From CAVTOA01 sp963736285 (GTDB lineage: Bacteria > Actinomycetota > Actinomycetes > Mycobacteriales > QHCE01): a stretch of 64,000 nucleotides of DNA. The translations under genes were made by a program, and so were the position numbers. The DNA is taken from positions 372,001-436,000 of the forward strand of contig CAVTOA010000002.1 of the NCBI GenBank assembly GCA_963736285.1. Reading direction: 5' to 3'. Below are positions 1-8,455 of the stretch, piece by piece; position 1 is the first letter of the stretch, and each line of letters opens with the position of its first letter. Below the pieces are notes generated by a model. That model saw only the letters and a list, made by a program, of their open reading frames with translations, searched no databases and was not told the origin of the DNA.

Positions 1-1
1 G

Positions 2-638
2 TGGCGGCGGTCCACCGCCCTGCTGACCGACGTCCTCGACCGCTCCGGCCTGCCGTACGAGGCGGCCGAGGGCGAGGCCGCGTTCTACGGCCCCAAGATC
101 GACGTCCAGGTCACCGACGGCGCCGGCCGGGAGTCCACCCTGTCCACCGTCCAGGTCGACTTCCACCAGCCCGAGCAGTTCGACCTGCACTACATCGGCG
201 CGGACGGCGCCAAGCACCGCCCGGTCATGGTCCACCGCAGCATCATCGGCAGCGTGGAGCGAGCCGTCGCCCATCTCATCGAGCAGCACGGCGGCGCCTT
301 CCCCGCCTGGCTCGCCCCCACCCAGCTGGTGATCCTCCCGATCTCCGACACCGAACTGCCGAACGCCGCAGCCCTCGCCCGACGCTGCGACCCGACTCGG
401 GCTGCGTGCCGAGATCGCGGGACCGGACCGCGGCAGCCTGGGCGCCCGAATCCGGGAGGCCCGCCTGGTTCCCTACCAAGCCGTCATCGGCGCCAAGGAG
501 GCCGCTGACGATCACGTCGCACTGCGCCTGCGAGACGGACGCCGACTCGACCCGCAGCCGGTCAGTGACGTACTGACCCGCATCAGCGCTCTCATCGGTG
601 ACCACAGCACCGAACTGTGGGCCCACGCCACCTCATAG
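2..638 (+). pseudogene. thrS: threonyl-tRNA synthetase, C-terminal part, frameshifted
   Basis: Class II aminoacyl-tRNA synthetase that charges tRNA-Thr, cut by the left window edge. Read from base 2 the sequence gives the end of the catalytic core (FYGPKIDVQV, DFHQPEQFDLHY, then the motif-3-like HRSIIGSVER) and the first strand of the anticodon-binding domain (PTQLVILPISD). The frame slips by one base at about 375-410; in the new frame the anticodon domain continues (REARLVPYQAVIGAKEA, then LRDGRR) to a TAG at 636-638. The reading is GC-rich compared with later genes, so it may be a transferred or second thrS copy rather than the housekeeping gene. The single slip may be a sequencing error. 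Confidence 0.8.
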
Positions 639-649
639 CAGCGTCGCGA

Positions 650-1130
650 TCAGCGTCTGCTGTCGCCCGGCGCGAGGAGGCTGGTTATCTCAGCGATGGC
701 GTCGGGCGAGGGCTTGAAGTAGCGGCGGACGTTCTCCGGCTTCTTGTGTCTCGACTTGGCCATCAGCATCAGCAGGCTGGCCCCGGCCTCGCCCAGGTGG
801 GTGAGGCCGGAGTGACGGTATTCGTGCAGGTCCCAGCCCGTGCCCGGTCCGCGCACGGCGGTGTGCTCGTCGAGAAGGGCGCGGGCCTGCCCGTACGACA
901 GCCGGGCCAGCCCGGTATCCGGGCACACGTCACGAGAGCTGACGACCTTGCCGGGTCCCGGGCGGCGGTGGGTGACGAACACCGGCCCGCGCGTGCGGCC
1001 CTTCAACAGCCGGGGCAACAGCCGGGCGGTGCCAGCGTCCCAGTACACCGTCTCCAGCACGAAGTCCTCGCGCGCCTGGCCCCGGCGGCGGGCCGTGCTC
1101 GGCGCCTCGCGGCGCCGGCCAGAATGCGTG
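650..1130 (-). pseudogene. tyrosine recombinase (phage-type integrase), C-terminal fragment
   Basis: Catalytic half of a site-specific tyrosine recombinase that would cut and rejoin DNA at attachment sites. Visible are the Streptomyces-type block VLETVYWDAGTARLLPRL, the HxxR-like box (LHEYRHSGLTHLGEAG), and the distal block SRHKKPENVRRYF with the candidate nucleophile Tyr near residue 117 of the fragment. The N-terminal SAM-like DNA-binding domain and the first catalytic Arg region are missing. Upstream, at about 1085-1140, it runs directly into the truncated winged-helix gene on the same strand, so this is a rearrangement junction. Not expected to be active. Confidence 0.75.
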
Positions 1131-1413
1131 GGCTTGTGAGTTGGAGTATCCAGCCCAAGTCTTCGGCAGCGACTACGTGCAGTGTTCCGCGCATCGGCCA
1201 GGATTTGACCATGTCACCCGCATTGAATGCCGCCACTACCTGTTCTCGAGTGTGCTCCTGCGTGCGGAGGGCTATTGACGTGAGAGCTCCGTCAAACCGC
1301 TGCGCTTGTAGCGCAGTGAGCCACCGCACTACCTCTAAGGCAGTGGCCTGATCTTGACCCACCAATCGTTGAGCCACGATGCGTAACAGGGCGAGGTCCG
1401 GCGGAGTCGTCAT
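1095..1413 (-). pseudogene. winged-helix DNA-binding domain protein (HTH_42 type), N-terminal fragment
   Basis: First roughly 105 residues of a winged helix DNA-glycosylase-like protein (PF06224 type). The start is the ATG at 1413, with a GGGTGAGA ribosome binding site just before it. The family N-terminus is clear: LLRIVAQRLVG, then VVRWLTALQAQ, then MRGTLHVVAAEDLGW. The remaining two thirds of the family (normally about 350-390 residues) are gone; after GAARRRA the sequence merges with integrase coding sequence. Full-length relatives are proposed to unhook DNA crosslinks, but this remnant cannot. Confidence 0.6.
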
Positions 1414-1598
1414 AGTTCTCACCCCTGGGCTTGTGGTGGTCGCACCGTGGCTTGCCGAATACGCCGCACAACTCATTCTTGCTGTTCCGGTGCGCTGGTG
1501 TCATCTCGAAGAAGTAGAAGCATGCTTCGACGAAACGTGCCGCTACATCCCGAAGCCGAGGATGACTTCTATGCCAAGACGGATCTTCCGTCGCGACA

Positions 1599-2039
1599 TT
1601 AAATGGAAGCTTTGACCGGTGGCATTGGACTGCTCTGGTGCGAGGGTTCGTAGACGACTTCGATCTTCACTCGATCCAGATCCTCGAAGTAAACGGCGTA
1701 GTAGCCCTCAGCGTATTGAGGGTAGGCCTTCGCGCCTCCGTAGAGGGGTTCTATACCGCGTGGGCGAAGGAAGTCGGTCACGAACTGATCGACGTGGCCC
1801 GCAGAGGGAACGTTGAAAGCAAGGTGACCGAGGCCTGTCTGCTTGCGGTGGTATCCAACCTGCCGATGTCCACCCTTGGTAGTGGAGACGCAGAGGTAGC
1901 TGTGGCCGTCATGGGCATCGAAATGATTGCCGTCGTCTGCGATGACGAAACTGAGAAAACGTAAGAAGTCTCTCCAGAGGTCGAACGATTCCTCTGAGTT
2001 GGACAAGTTGATGCCCACGTGGCTAATTGTTCCCTTCAT
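1599..2039 (-). CDS. VOC-superfamily (glyoxalase/bleomycin-resistance-like) protein
   Basis: 146-residue protein of the vicinal-oxygen-chelate fold. The start ATG at 2039 (MKGTISHVGINLSN) is chosen because the VOC first strand begins there; the upstream in-frame extension looks non-coding. Two beta-alpha-beta-beta-beta modules are visible: HVGINLSNSEESFDLWRDFL at the front and GLGHLAFNVPSAGHVDQFV at the rear, ending with YYAVYFEDLDRVKIEVVYEP. His8 (HVGI), His in GLGHLAF and Glu near the C-terminus (IEVVYE) are candidate metal ligands. The substrate cannot be told; relatives include glyoxalase I, ring-cleavage dioxygenases and drug-binding proteins. It stands alone, downstream of the truncated genes. 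Confidence 0.75.
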   Translation of the reverse strand: MKGTISHVGINLSNSEESFDLWRDFLRFLSFVIADDGNHFDAHDGHSYLCVSTTKGGHRQVGYHRKQTGLGHLAFNVPSAGHVDQFVTDFLRPRGIEPLYGGAKAYPQYAEGYYAVYFEDLDRVKIEVVYEPSHQSSPMPPVKASI

Positions 2040-2214
2040 GTGTGACGACGCTAGCGCACACGCCGTGGGAAGCAGGTACCCCCTTGCCAGCACCCTCGAC
2101 CATCTCTCTTCTATTTTGTTTGGTTGAAACGTAAGAACGTAATAAAACACAACTGTCCAAGCCGGAGGGTTTTGCAACAAAACTCCTTTGACCTGCGGTT
2201 ATGGACACAAAGGA

Positions 2215-2242
2215 CATACAGCAAACGCCCGTTTGTTGTATG
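2215..2242. repeat. inverted repeat ahead of the serine recombinase (res-like dyad)
   Basis: Two 13-bp arms, CATACAGCAAACG and CGTTTGTTGTATG, differ at one position and are separated by 2 bases. The dyad lies 44 bp upstream of the recombinase start. Resolvases commonly bind such dyads next to their own gene, both as recombination site and as operator. It could also be an unrelated operator. Confidence 0.45.
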
Positions 2243-2285
2243 GTTTGGCTATGGAGCCGACAACGTTTAACGAAATGCCGCCGGG

Positions 2286-3050
2286 ATGACGCCGCCAATG
2301 CGCACTACTCCCCCTACGGCGACCACCTCGGCATCACGGGCAGATGGCGGACCGAGAACGCGGCGAAAAACAGCACGGCGCGCACAGACAAGCACCGTCG
2401 TGGGCTATATCCGGGTCAGCACCGAAGAACAAGGCGATTCTGGGGCAGGGTTATCGGCACAGGAACTTTCCATTCGAGCTGACATAAAAAGGCGCGAGTG
2501 GGAGCTGCTGAGCATTCATAGCGACATCGCGTCGGGCAAATCGCGCACGAAGCGACCAGGACTAGACGCGGCTCTCGAAGCCGTACGCGGGGGCAGCGCG
2601 GGCACGCTCATGGTCGCCAAATTGGACCGACTGTCACGCTCGCTGGTGGACTTTGCCGCCATCATGAAAGACGCGCGTGAAGGCGGATGGAATCTGGTGG
2701 CTCTCGACTTAGGTGTGGACCTGTCGACGCCAGCTGGGGAGTTCCTCGCCAACGTCATGGCTTCTGCTGCGCAATGGGAACGTCGCATTATTGGTCAACG
2801 CACCTCTGATGCCTTGCGGGCTAAACAAGCAAGCGGCACCGTCCTCGGTAGACCCACCACAATCGACGACGACACGGTGACGTTGATCCGGCAGCGACGC
2901 GAGGCAGGAGATTCCTACGCCACCATCGCCGCGCACCTTAACCGTGAAACGATCACTCCCCCACAGCATGGCAAGTGCTGGTATGCCTCCTCCGTGCGAT
3001 CTGTCTTCTTGCGCTTTGCGGCCCTTGCGGGTTCAGTACAACCAAAGTGA
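2286..3050 (+). CDS. serine recombinase (resolvase/invertase family)
   Basis: 254-residue site-specific recombinase. After a basic, low-complexity leader the catalytic domain starts with VVGYIRVSTEEQGDSGAG, where the Ser of RVST is the expected nucleophile. Arg and Asp residues of the active site follow in LMVAKLDRLSRSLVDFA, and the E-helix motif EFLANVMASAAQWERR is present. The C-terminal part (GRPTTIDDDTVTLIRQR, then SYATIAAHLNRE) is a Hin/resolvase-type helix-turn-helix for site binding. At about 250 residues it is a small resolvase rather than a large phage integrase. The true start may be a GTG just before VVGYIRV, because the first 38 residues resemble no known domain. An inverted repeat at 2215-2242 could be its site. 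No terminal repeats of a carrying transposon were found. Confidence 0.85.
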   Translation: MTPPMRTTPPTATTSASRADGGPRTRRKTARRAQTSTVVGYIRVSTEEQGDSGAGLSAQELSIRADIKRREWELLSIHSDIASGKSRTKRPGLDAALEAVRGGSAGTLMVAKLDRLSRSLVDFAAIMKDAREGGWNLVALDLGVDLSTPAGEFLANVMASAAQWERRIIGQRTSDALRAKQASGTVLGRPTTIDDDTVTLIRQRREAGDSYATIAAHLNRETITPPQHGKCWYASSVRSVFLRFAALAGSVQPK

Positions 3051-3374
3051 CGGGTCCCGCGCAGGCCAAGCGCGGCAACGGAGCTCACTTACTACCTTGT
3101 GCTTGGGTATGGGAAAAATGATGGCGTCAGTGGTATGGCCGCATCGGCGCGCGACAGCAGCTGGAGCGAGCACGGCGCCACCATCGGGTTTTTCTGACAC
3201 GTCGGCATTGGCGTTCGTGTGCGAACGTGTGGCGGCAGCCCGCGACATAGAACAAAAATCTAGCTGACGTTGTTGGTGCTGGCCCGGCCGCCAGTGGGTT
3301 GATGCCCTGTCACTCGTCACAGGTCGCATTACGTAGAGTTCGATCCTTGTGGGAGAAAGCGAGGTGAGTCGGCA
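3051..3374. other. gene-free interval between recombinase and ZIP gene
   Basis: 324 bases without a convincing gene on either strand. The last 40 bases carry GGGAGAAAGCGAGGTGAG, a suitable ribosome binding region for the ZIP gene. A tRNA-like GAGTTCGATCC word at about 3336 has no matching acceptor or anticodon arms. Confidence 0.6.
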
Positions 3375-4127
3375 ATGCCCGTTGTGATTGCGGCTGCGGC
3401 TTTTTGCATGACCCTGCTGGGCGGTTGGGTCGCGATGCGCATCACCGACCGCAAGCATTTGGTGTTGGGGCTCGCTGCGGGTCTCATGCTGGGGGTCGTT
3501 GCGTTTGATCTCATCCCGGAGGCATTGGCGGAACAAAAAGGAACCGTATTTGGGGTGCCGTCAGCACTGCTCATGCTGGTTGCTGGCTTTCTGTCGTTGC
3601 ATCTGATTGAACGTTCGGTGGCGATACACCGTGCGCACGAGGGTGAGTACGAGGTACACGTTCACGCTCATGGGCATGCGCACGGCCGCAATCAGCAAGT
3701 GGGAATGCTCGCCGGGTCTGCGCTGATCGGTCATAGCGTGTTGGACGGTTTCGCTATCGGGGCAGCGTTCCAGGCCAGTAGCGCCATCGGTGGCGTGGTG
3801 GCGATCGCGGTTATTGCCCATGACTTCGCCGACGGGTTCAACACTTTCACGGTGGCCTCGATGTATGGGCACGCCCGTCGGCGGGCGATCATGCTGTTGC
3901 TGTGTGACGCGGTGGCGCCCATCGCCGGTGCGGCATTGACGCTCACGATGACTATCCCTTCTGGAATGTTGGGTCTCTACCTGGGATTCTTCGCAGGTTT
4001 TTTGCTGTACCTGGCCACGTCAGACATTTTGCCGGAGGCGCACAGCCATCATTCGACTCGCGCCACGTTGGCCTTTACGGTCGCGGGTGCGGGGTTCATG
4101 TGGTTGGTTATCGGGGCACTGTCTTGA
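3375..4127 (+). CDS. ZIP-family divalent metal transporter
   Basis: 250-residue membrane protein predicted to move Zn2+ (or related divalent metals) across the cytoplasmic membrane. About eight hydrophobic helices are visible. The metal path signatures are present: HSVLDGFAIG in the fourth helix and HDFADGFNT in the fifth, each with the H-x3-D-G pattern of ZIP proteins. Between helices three and four sits a His-rich loop (VHVHAHGHAHG), typical of a metal-sensing or metal-buffering loop. SDILPEAHSHH near the C-terminus adds further ligands. Length is normal for the bacterial ZupT/GufA-like group. Its 3' end overlaps the convergent MFS gene by 20 bp. No Zur-type operator was recognised upstream. 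Confidence 0.88.
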   Translation: MPVVIAAAAFCMTLLGGWVAMRITDRKHLVLGLAAGLMLGVVAFDLIPEALAEQKGTVFGVPSALLMLVAGFLSLHLIERSVAIHRAHEGEYEVHVHAHGHAHGRNQQVGMLAGSALIGHSVLDGFAIGAAFQASSAIGGVVAIAVIAHDFADGFNTFTVASMYGHARRRAIMLLLCDAVAPIAGAALTLTMTIPSGMLGLYLGFFAGFLLYLATSDILPEAHSHHSTRATLAFTVAGAGFMWLVIGALS

Positions 4128-5339
4128 CACTGATGCCTATGGGGGCGGCTCGACGATGTCCGGCAGATGCCAACCACAGCGTGGTCGCGAGCGCGCCGAA
4201 GAGCGCCCCGAGCCCACACACACCTGACCATCCGAAGTGGGTGAACACGAACGATGAAAGCGCTGAGCCTGTGGCACCGCCGGACAAAGTAGCTGATCAT
4301 GTAAGCGGAGTTGAGACAGTTGCGTGCCTCGGGGCGAAGCCGGTAAATCTCGCTTTGGTTCGTCGTTTGTAGGCTTTGCACTCCTAAATCGAGGAGCACA
4401 ATGCCGACGATGAGTGCGAGAAGAGAGTGCTTGCTCAGCGCCAGCGGAATCCATGCGACGAATAAGAGGCTTGCGGCTATCCCGGTGGAGCGGTGGGCAT
4501 CTCCGCGGTCTGAGATTTTCCGGCAAATGGTGCGATCAGCGCGCCAGCCACACCCACAAGTCCAAATAGTCCGATTACCGCGGGCGTGTAGCTGTAGGGC
4601 TCACCGCTGAGTAAAAACGCCATCGACGTCCAAAACACGCTAAAGACCGCGAAGGCCAACGCACCATAGACCATACGCGCTCGGAGCGTAGGCTCATCCC
4701 GGCACCAAAGTGGGGATGGATCGCAGTAGGCGCGGAGTAGGTCAGTCCGGCGGATTGTCGAAGTCGGGTAACCAACGCCAGAGGAAGATCGCGATGAGGA
4801 ACATGAGAGCGGCGGCCATCCAATAAACGGTGGGCCATCCGCCAAGGCGGGCAAGATAGCCGGAGGCAACCCGGGCAACAAAATGCCCAGCAATAGCCCG
4901 CTGGTGAGCATGCCTACTACGTGACCGCGTTCCTGGGGGCCGGCCAGACTGGCGCCATACGGAATCAGGATCTGCGCCACCATAGATAGATTCCCACGCC
5001 TGCCGCTGCCGCCAACAACACAGGTGCTGAACGGGCGTTGGCCATGACGAGCAAGGCGAGCGCCGTGGCGACGGTCATGGCGATGACGAGGCGGCGCCGC
5101 TCCACAAGGTCAGCCAAGGGCAGCAAGAAAAGCAGGCCCAGCGCGTAGCCAACTTGGGCAACAGTGACCACGAGTCCCGCTGTTTGCGTGCTCATATGCA
5201 GGCTGTCGCGGACGAGGGCAAGGAGCGGCTGAATGTAGTAGTTACTGGCCACCGCAAAACCCACAGTGGTGGACATCAGCAACACCACGCCACGATGCAG
5301 CCGGTGCGGGATGGTGGCAGGCGCGGCCAGCACACTCAT
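4108..5339 (-). pseudogene. MFS transporter, several frameshifts
   Basis: Major-facilitator permease of about 400 residues with 12 expected helices, probably a drug or metabolite exporter of the NepI/AraJ-like set. The start is ATG 5339 (MSVLAAPATIPHRLHRG) preceded by AAAGGACC. The N-terminal half reads GFAVASNYYIQPLLALV and the motif-A-like region ADLVERRRLVIAM. One slip occurs near 4980 (joins to MVAQILIPYGASLAG), at least one between 4690 and 4870, and another at 4280, where an extra C breaks YMISYFVGGATGSALSS. Restored, it ends at the TAA at 4108-4110. Either decayed or affected by sequencing errors; the remaining protein similarity is good throughout, which favours recent or artefactual damage. 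Confidence 0.72.
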
Positions 5340-5519
5340 GGATGGTCCTTTGGTTGGCTTTGATTGTTGCCACGACCGTCGACATTGGATATGCCGCCAT
5401 AGTCGGGCAAATATCTTGACTTCAGCATGAGATGGTGCCTGGGCGCTATCGTTCAAAGGGCTGGCATCTGGGATGTGGTGGCCGTTGGTCGCCAGGTCAC
5501 ACCGTCGATTAAGCTAGTG

Positions 5520-5664
5520 AGTGAAGGGGAGTAGTCCTCAATCGTTGAGTCGACACACTGGTGCCGCACAGGCACCCGGCTCATGAGCCTCCACTGACGG
5601 CACGCTGAGTGGCCAGGTATCTAATCTCACAGCCGTTAGCGAGCGCGGACGAGACCTTCAACAT
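5520..5664 (+). promoter_or_regulatory. yybP-ykoY manganese riboswitch
   Basis: The 5' strand GAAGGGGAGTAGTCCTC and the 3' strand GCGGACGAGACCTTCAAC match the two conserved ends of the yybP-ykoY element. GGGGAGUAG and GAGACCUU form the paired base and the Mn2+-binding loop region, with a GC-rich internal hairpin (GTGCCGCACAGGCACC) between them. It lies about 85 bp upstream of a UPF0016/GDT1 Mn exporter gene, the classic target of this riboswitch family. Binding of Mn2+ is expected to turn the exporter on. Edges are approximate. Confidence 0.85.
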
Positions 5665-5748
5665 AGTTGCCGGTATGCGGGCGGCTAGGTTGAAGCAGCT
5701 CAGCCCTGGTTTCTCCCCTAGCTCCCCCCACAGAGAAAGCTGCGACTG

Positions 5749-6057
5749 TTGCAGGCCTTATTTGTGAGCTTTGTGGTCATTTTTTTGGCGGAGCTGGGTG
5801 ACAAATCTCAGCTGATGGCCTTGACGTTTGCCTCCCGCTATCGTCCCCTCCCCATCCTTGTCGGGATAACACTGTCGACAGCGCTGGTGCACGCGGTTTC
5901 AGTGGGTGCCGGAGCGATGCTCGGCCTCGCTATGCCCACTACCGCTATCACCGTGATTGCTGGACTCGCCTTTTTTGCTTTCGCAATCTGGACCGTGCGC
6001 GGGGATTCACTTACTACCGGTGAGCGAATAAAGCCCGAGCGACGGGCCGTTCGGTGA
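5749..6057 (+). CDS. UPF0016/GDT1-family Mn2+ exporter, first half
   Basis: 102-residue membrane protein with three hydrophobic helices and the family signature E-x-G-D-(K/R)-(S/T) in the first helix (FLAELGDKSQLMALTF). GDT1/MneA-type proteins export Mn2+ or Ca2+ and normally carry two copies of the motif in one chain of about 190 residues. Here the second copy is in the next reading frame, which begins in a 4-bp GTGA overlap at 6054. The start used is TTG 5749; no strong ribosome binding site is visible, which fits riboswitch control from the element at 5520-5664. Either a true two-subunit form or a one-base slip near 6050 splits it. Confidence 0.82.
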   Translation: MQALFVSFVVIFLAELGDKSQLMALTFASRYRPLPILVGITLSTALVHAVSVGAGAMLGLAMPTTAITVIAGLAFFAFAIWTVRGDSLTTGERIKPERRAVR

Positions 6058-6317
6058 CTCTTGCCGTGGCACTAGCATTTTTTCTGGCGGAATTGGGAGA
6101 TAAGACGATGCTCGCCACTATCACTCTGGCGACCCGCGAAGGTTGGTTTGGCACGTGGCTGGGATCTACGGTGGGCATGGTCGCCGCCGATGCGCTTGCT
6201 ATCGGGATCGGCGCATGGCTCGGCACAAAGTTGCCGGAGAAAGCGGTTCGAATCGGTGCGGCATGCCTATTTGTTGTTTTCGGTGGGTGGCTTCTGTTCG
6301 GCGCGACCGCCAGCTAA
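6054..6317 (+). CDS. UPF0016/GDT1-family Mn2+ exporter, second half
   Basis: 87-residue membrane protein carrying the second GDT1 motif (FFLAELGDKTMLATITLA) and three helices, ending GGWLLFGATAS as in full-length relatives. It starts at GTG 6054, sharing four bases with the stop of the first half, a pattern of translational coupling. Half-size GDT1 proteins that pair with each other are known in bacteria, so the split may be real. A simple frameshift in an ordinary single gene is the alternative, because many nearby genes show slips. Confidence 0.82.
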   Translation: MTLAVALAFFLAELGDKTMLATITLATREGWFGTWLGSTVGMVAADALAIGIGAWLGTKLPEKAVRIGAACLFVVFGGWLLFGATAS

Positions 6318-6401
6318 TTCGCGTAGTCGGGCTGCGCTACGGAAAGGCAGGAAAATGGGTGATCACCCCTCCCCCATGCACCTGTCCAGTTCGCTGACAA
6401 T

Positions 6402-6710
6402 GTGTTGTCGCTGGTCGAGCGCATACCCTTCGGGCGCGTCATGTCCTATGGCGATATCGCCGAGTATCTGGGCGTTGGCGGTCCGCGACAGGTGGGCCGG
6501 GTCATGGCACTGTGTGGCGGCGGGGTGCCGTGGTGGCGAGTCGTGCGCGGCAATGGCGCTCTCCCCATCGGCCACGAGCGGCGGGCATTAACGCACTACC
6601 GGACAGAGCACACACCGTTGCGTAGTGGCACACGTGGTGATGCTCGCATCGATATGCGGCGTGCACGGTGGATACCGCGAGTCAGTGGCTCTGTCGGAGG
6701 GTGCCAGTAG
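6402..6710 (+). CDS. alkyltransferase-like (ATL) DNA-binding protein
   Basis: MGMT-fold DNA-binding domain of about 100 residues: SLVERIPFGRVMSYGDIAEYL, GGPRQVGRVMALCGGG, then PWWRVVRGNGALP. In O6-alkylguanine transferases the site is PCHRV with a nucleophilic Cys; here the sequence is PWWRV, so the protein cannot transfer alkyl groups. It fits the ATL group, which flips damaged guanine and hands it to nucleotide excision repair. The coding look extends a few residues upstream of the GTG used as start (VQFADNVLSL), suggesting either a start near 6355 with a slip or a shortened N-terminus. It sits next to another alkylation-repair gene. Confidence 0.8.
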   Translation: MLSLVERIPFGRVMSYGDIAEYLGVGGPRQVGRVMALCGGGVPWWRVVRGNGALPIGHERRALTHYRTEHTPLRSGTRGDARIDMRRARWIPRVSGSVGGCQ

Positions 6711-6789
6711 GTTTCCTGGCCATGCGGACAAATTCAGATGAGCACGCTCCCCCTGCCACCGACACGACACCCGGCTCGAGCGCATAGCG

Positions 6790-7369
6790 GTGGGTCTCGA
6801 CGGAAAACAGCGCTGCCCGTGGGCGCTGTCAGCTAAGGAGTACATCGACTATCACGACACAGAACGGGGTGTGCCACTGCACGGTGAGGTTGCCCTGTTT
6901 GAGCGGCTAAGCCTGGAAGCATTCCAATCTGGACTGTCCTGGTTGACCATTCTGCGCAAACGAGAAGGATTTCGACGAGCCTTTCTCGGACTTTGAACCT
7001 AGCCGGGTGGCGGCATTCGATGACGCCGATGTGGTCCGGCTGCTTGGCGATTCCTCCATTGTCCGCAACCGGGCAAAAATCACTGCCACTATTCGCAACG
7101 CTGCCGCCATCGCCGAGCTGGAGCAACCACTAGACCAGTTGTTGTGGTCATTTGCACCAGAGCCGGGCCCAGACCTCAGCCCGCATTGGCAGCAGAGATT
7201 CCCAGCAGCAGCCCAGAATCGGTGGCGATGGCACGCGCGCTGAAAAGACGTGGGCTTCAGCTTTGTCGGGCCCACCACCTGTTATGCGCTCATGCAGGCA
7301 GCAGGCGTGGTGGACGATCATATTGCGACGTGTTGGCGGGCGAGCGATCCAACCCCGCAAAAACGTTGA
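6790..7369 (+). pseudogene. tag: DNA-3-methyladenine glycosylase I, frameshifted
   Basis: Base-excision enzyme that removes 3-methyladenine from DNA. Recognisable blocks in order: GKQRCPWALSAKEYIDYHD (N-terminal Zn Cys), LFERLSLEAFQSGLSWLTIL, then VVRLLGDSSIVRNRAKI, then GFSFVGPTTCYALMQAAGVV and HIATCWRA with the last zinc ligands. They lie in different frames, with slips near 6970, 7150 and 7245. In the block DTERGVPLHGE the Trp that most Tag proteins have (DTEWG) is Arg, which also suggests loss of function. The start could be the GTG at 6790. Pseudogene or multiply mis-sequenced; the changed Trp favours decay. Confidence 0.75.
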
Positions 7370-7428
7370 CGAGCGCAGCGAGGAACCAGGCGATGAGAGC
7401 GCCGGCAGAGATCAATCCGCTCGAGCCC

Positions 7429-8238
7429 TTACACGGTGCAGATAATTTCGCCGAAGGGCATGGAAAACCACCCGTCTTTCTGCTTCCCCCAGTACCGACA
7501 TGCTTAGCGATCGCCTCCAGGTCGGCGGGGGTGGCCAACCCGCGGTCCAGAATTTGTTCAGCCAACGCGGTCTCGGTAATCCGCTCCGCCCACACCTCGC
7601 TCCACCACATCCGGTCTTCTGGTAGTGCGAAACACCACGCGCTCGCCGACGGTTGGATGTTCTCAAACCCGACTGCTTGCGCCCAGGAGTACAGTCGGCG
7701 CCCTGCTCGAGGCTCGCCCCCATTGCCGGTTGCGACGGCGAAGTAGAGCCGAATCCATTCTTCTATGCCTGCATTGGCTGGATACCAGGTGAGAGCGTCG
7801 TAGTCGCTATCGCGGATCGCCACCAGACCCCCCGGTTTGCAGACCCGTCGCATTTCGCGCAAAGCAGCGACCGGGTCGGTGAGATGCTGCAGAACTTGGT
7901 GGGCATGAACGACGTCGAAACTGTCGTCGCTAAAAGAGAGGTCGTAGGCGTCTCCGACCTGGAACGAGACGTTGGAAATGTTCTGCTGGTCAGCACCGGC
8001 ACGGGCTGCGGTGAGCGCGGCTCCGGCATTGTCGATACCAATGACCTTGCCGGGTTGGACGCGTTGGGCGAAATCCATGCTGATCGAGCCGGGGCCACAT
8101 CCGATGTCGAGTATGCGCATCCCTGGGCGAAGCTGTCGGAAGAAGGTAGCCAGCGGAGTTTTCTACGGTGCGCCACTGGTGCGTGCGCAGGACGCTTTCG
8201 TGGTGGCCCTGGGTGTAGGTGTCGTCGGTGTGGGACAC
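7429..8238 (-). pseudogene. class I SAM-dependent methyltransferase, two frameshifts
   Basis: About 270-residue small-molecule methyltransferase of the UbiE-like set. The start is GTG 8238 (MSHTDDTYTQGHHESVLRTH) with AAGGAGC upstream. Motif I is ILDIGCGPGSIS, followed by DDSFDVVHAHQVLQHL and the post-motif PGGLVAIRDSDYDALTWYP. A one-base slip at about 8130 separates the first 35 residues from motif I, and a second at about 7480 separates the C-terminal tail. Restored, the tail ends GWFSMPFGEIICTV with TAA at 7429-7431. That C-terminus is family-typical, so the gene was intact recently. Substrate unknown. Confidence 0.75.
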
Positions 8239-8455
8239 GGTGCTCCTTGGGTTGGCTCCGGGTGGGCTTAATCAGTATGGATACCGCCACAGTGGACGCG
8301 GACGCAACGATTGTGTGCGCTCCTGGTGCGTGGCGCGCGGCTTTTCCTTTGGTGGCGCCTACCATCATCGATCGTCCGGTTTAGAGAGCTATGGGAAGTC
8401 GCCACAGCAAGTTGCTGAAACAACTGGGGCGACGATTCGTGCGGTGAGGAGAGTA

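Noticed and set aside
1614..1630. TTTGACCGGTGGCATTGG at the VOC 3' end as a member of the same repeat family
   Set aside because: One arm only, within family-typical coding sequence; no partner arm nearby.
3325..3350. GAGTTCGATCC word resembling a tRNA T-arm
   Set aside because: No matching acceptor stem or D-arm upstream; it lies just ahead of the ZIP ribosome binding site.
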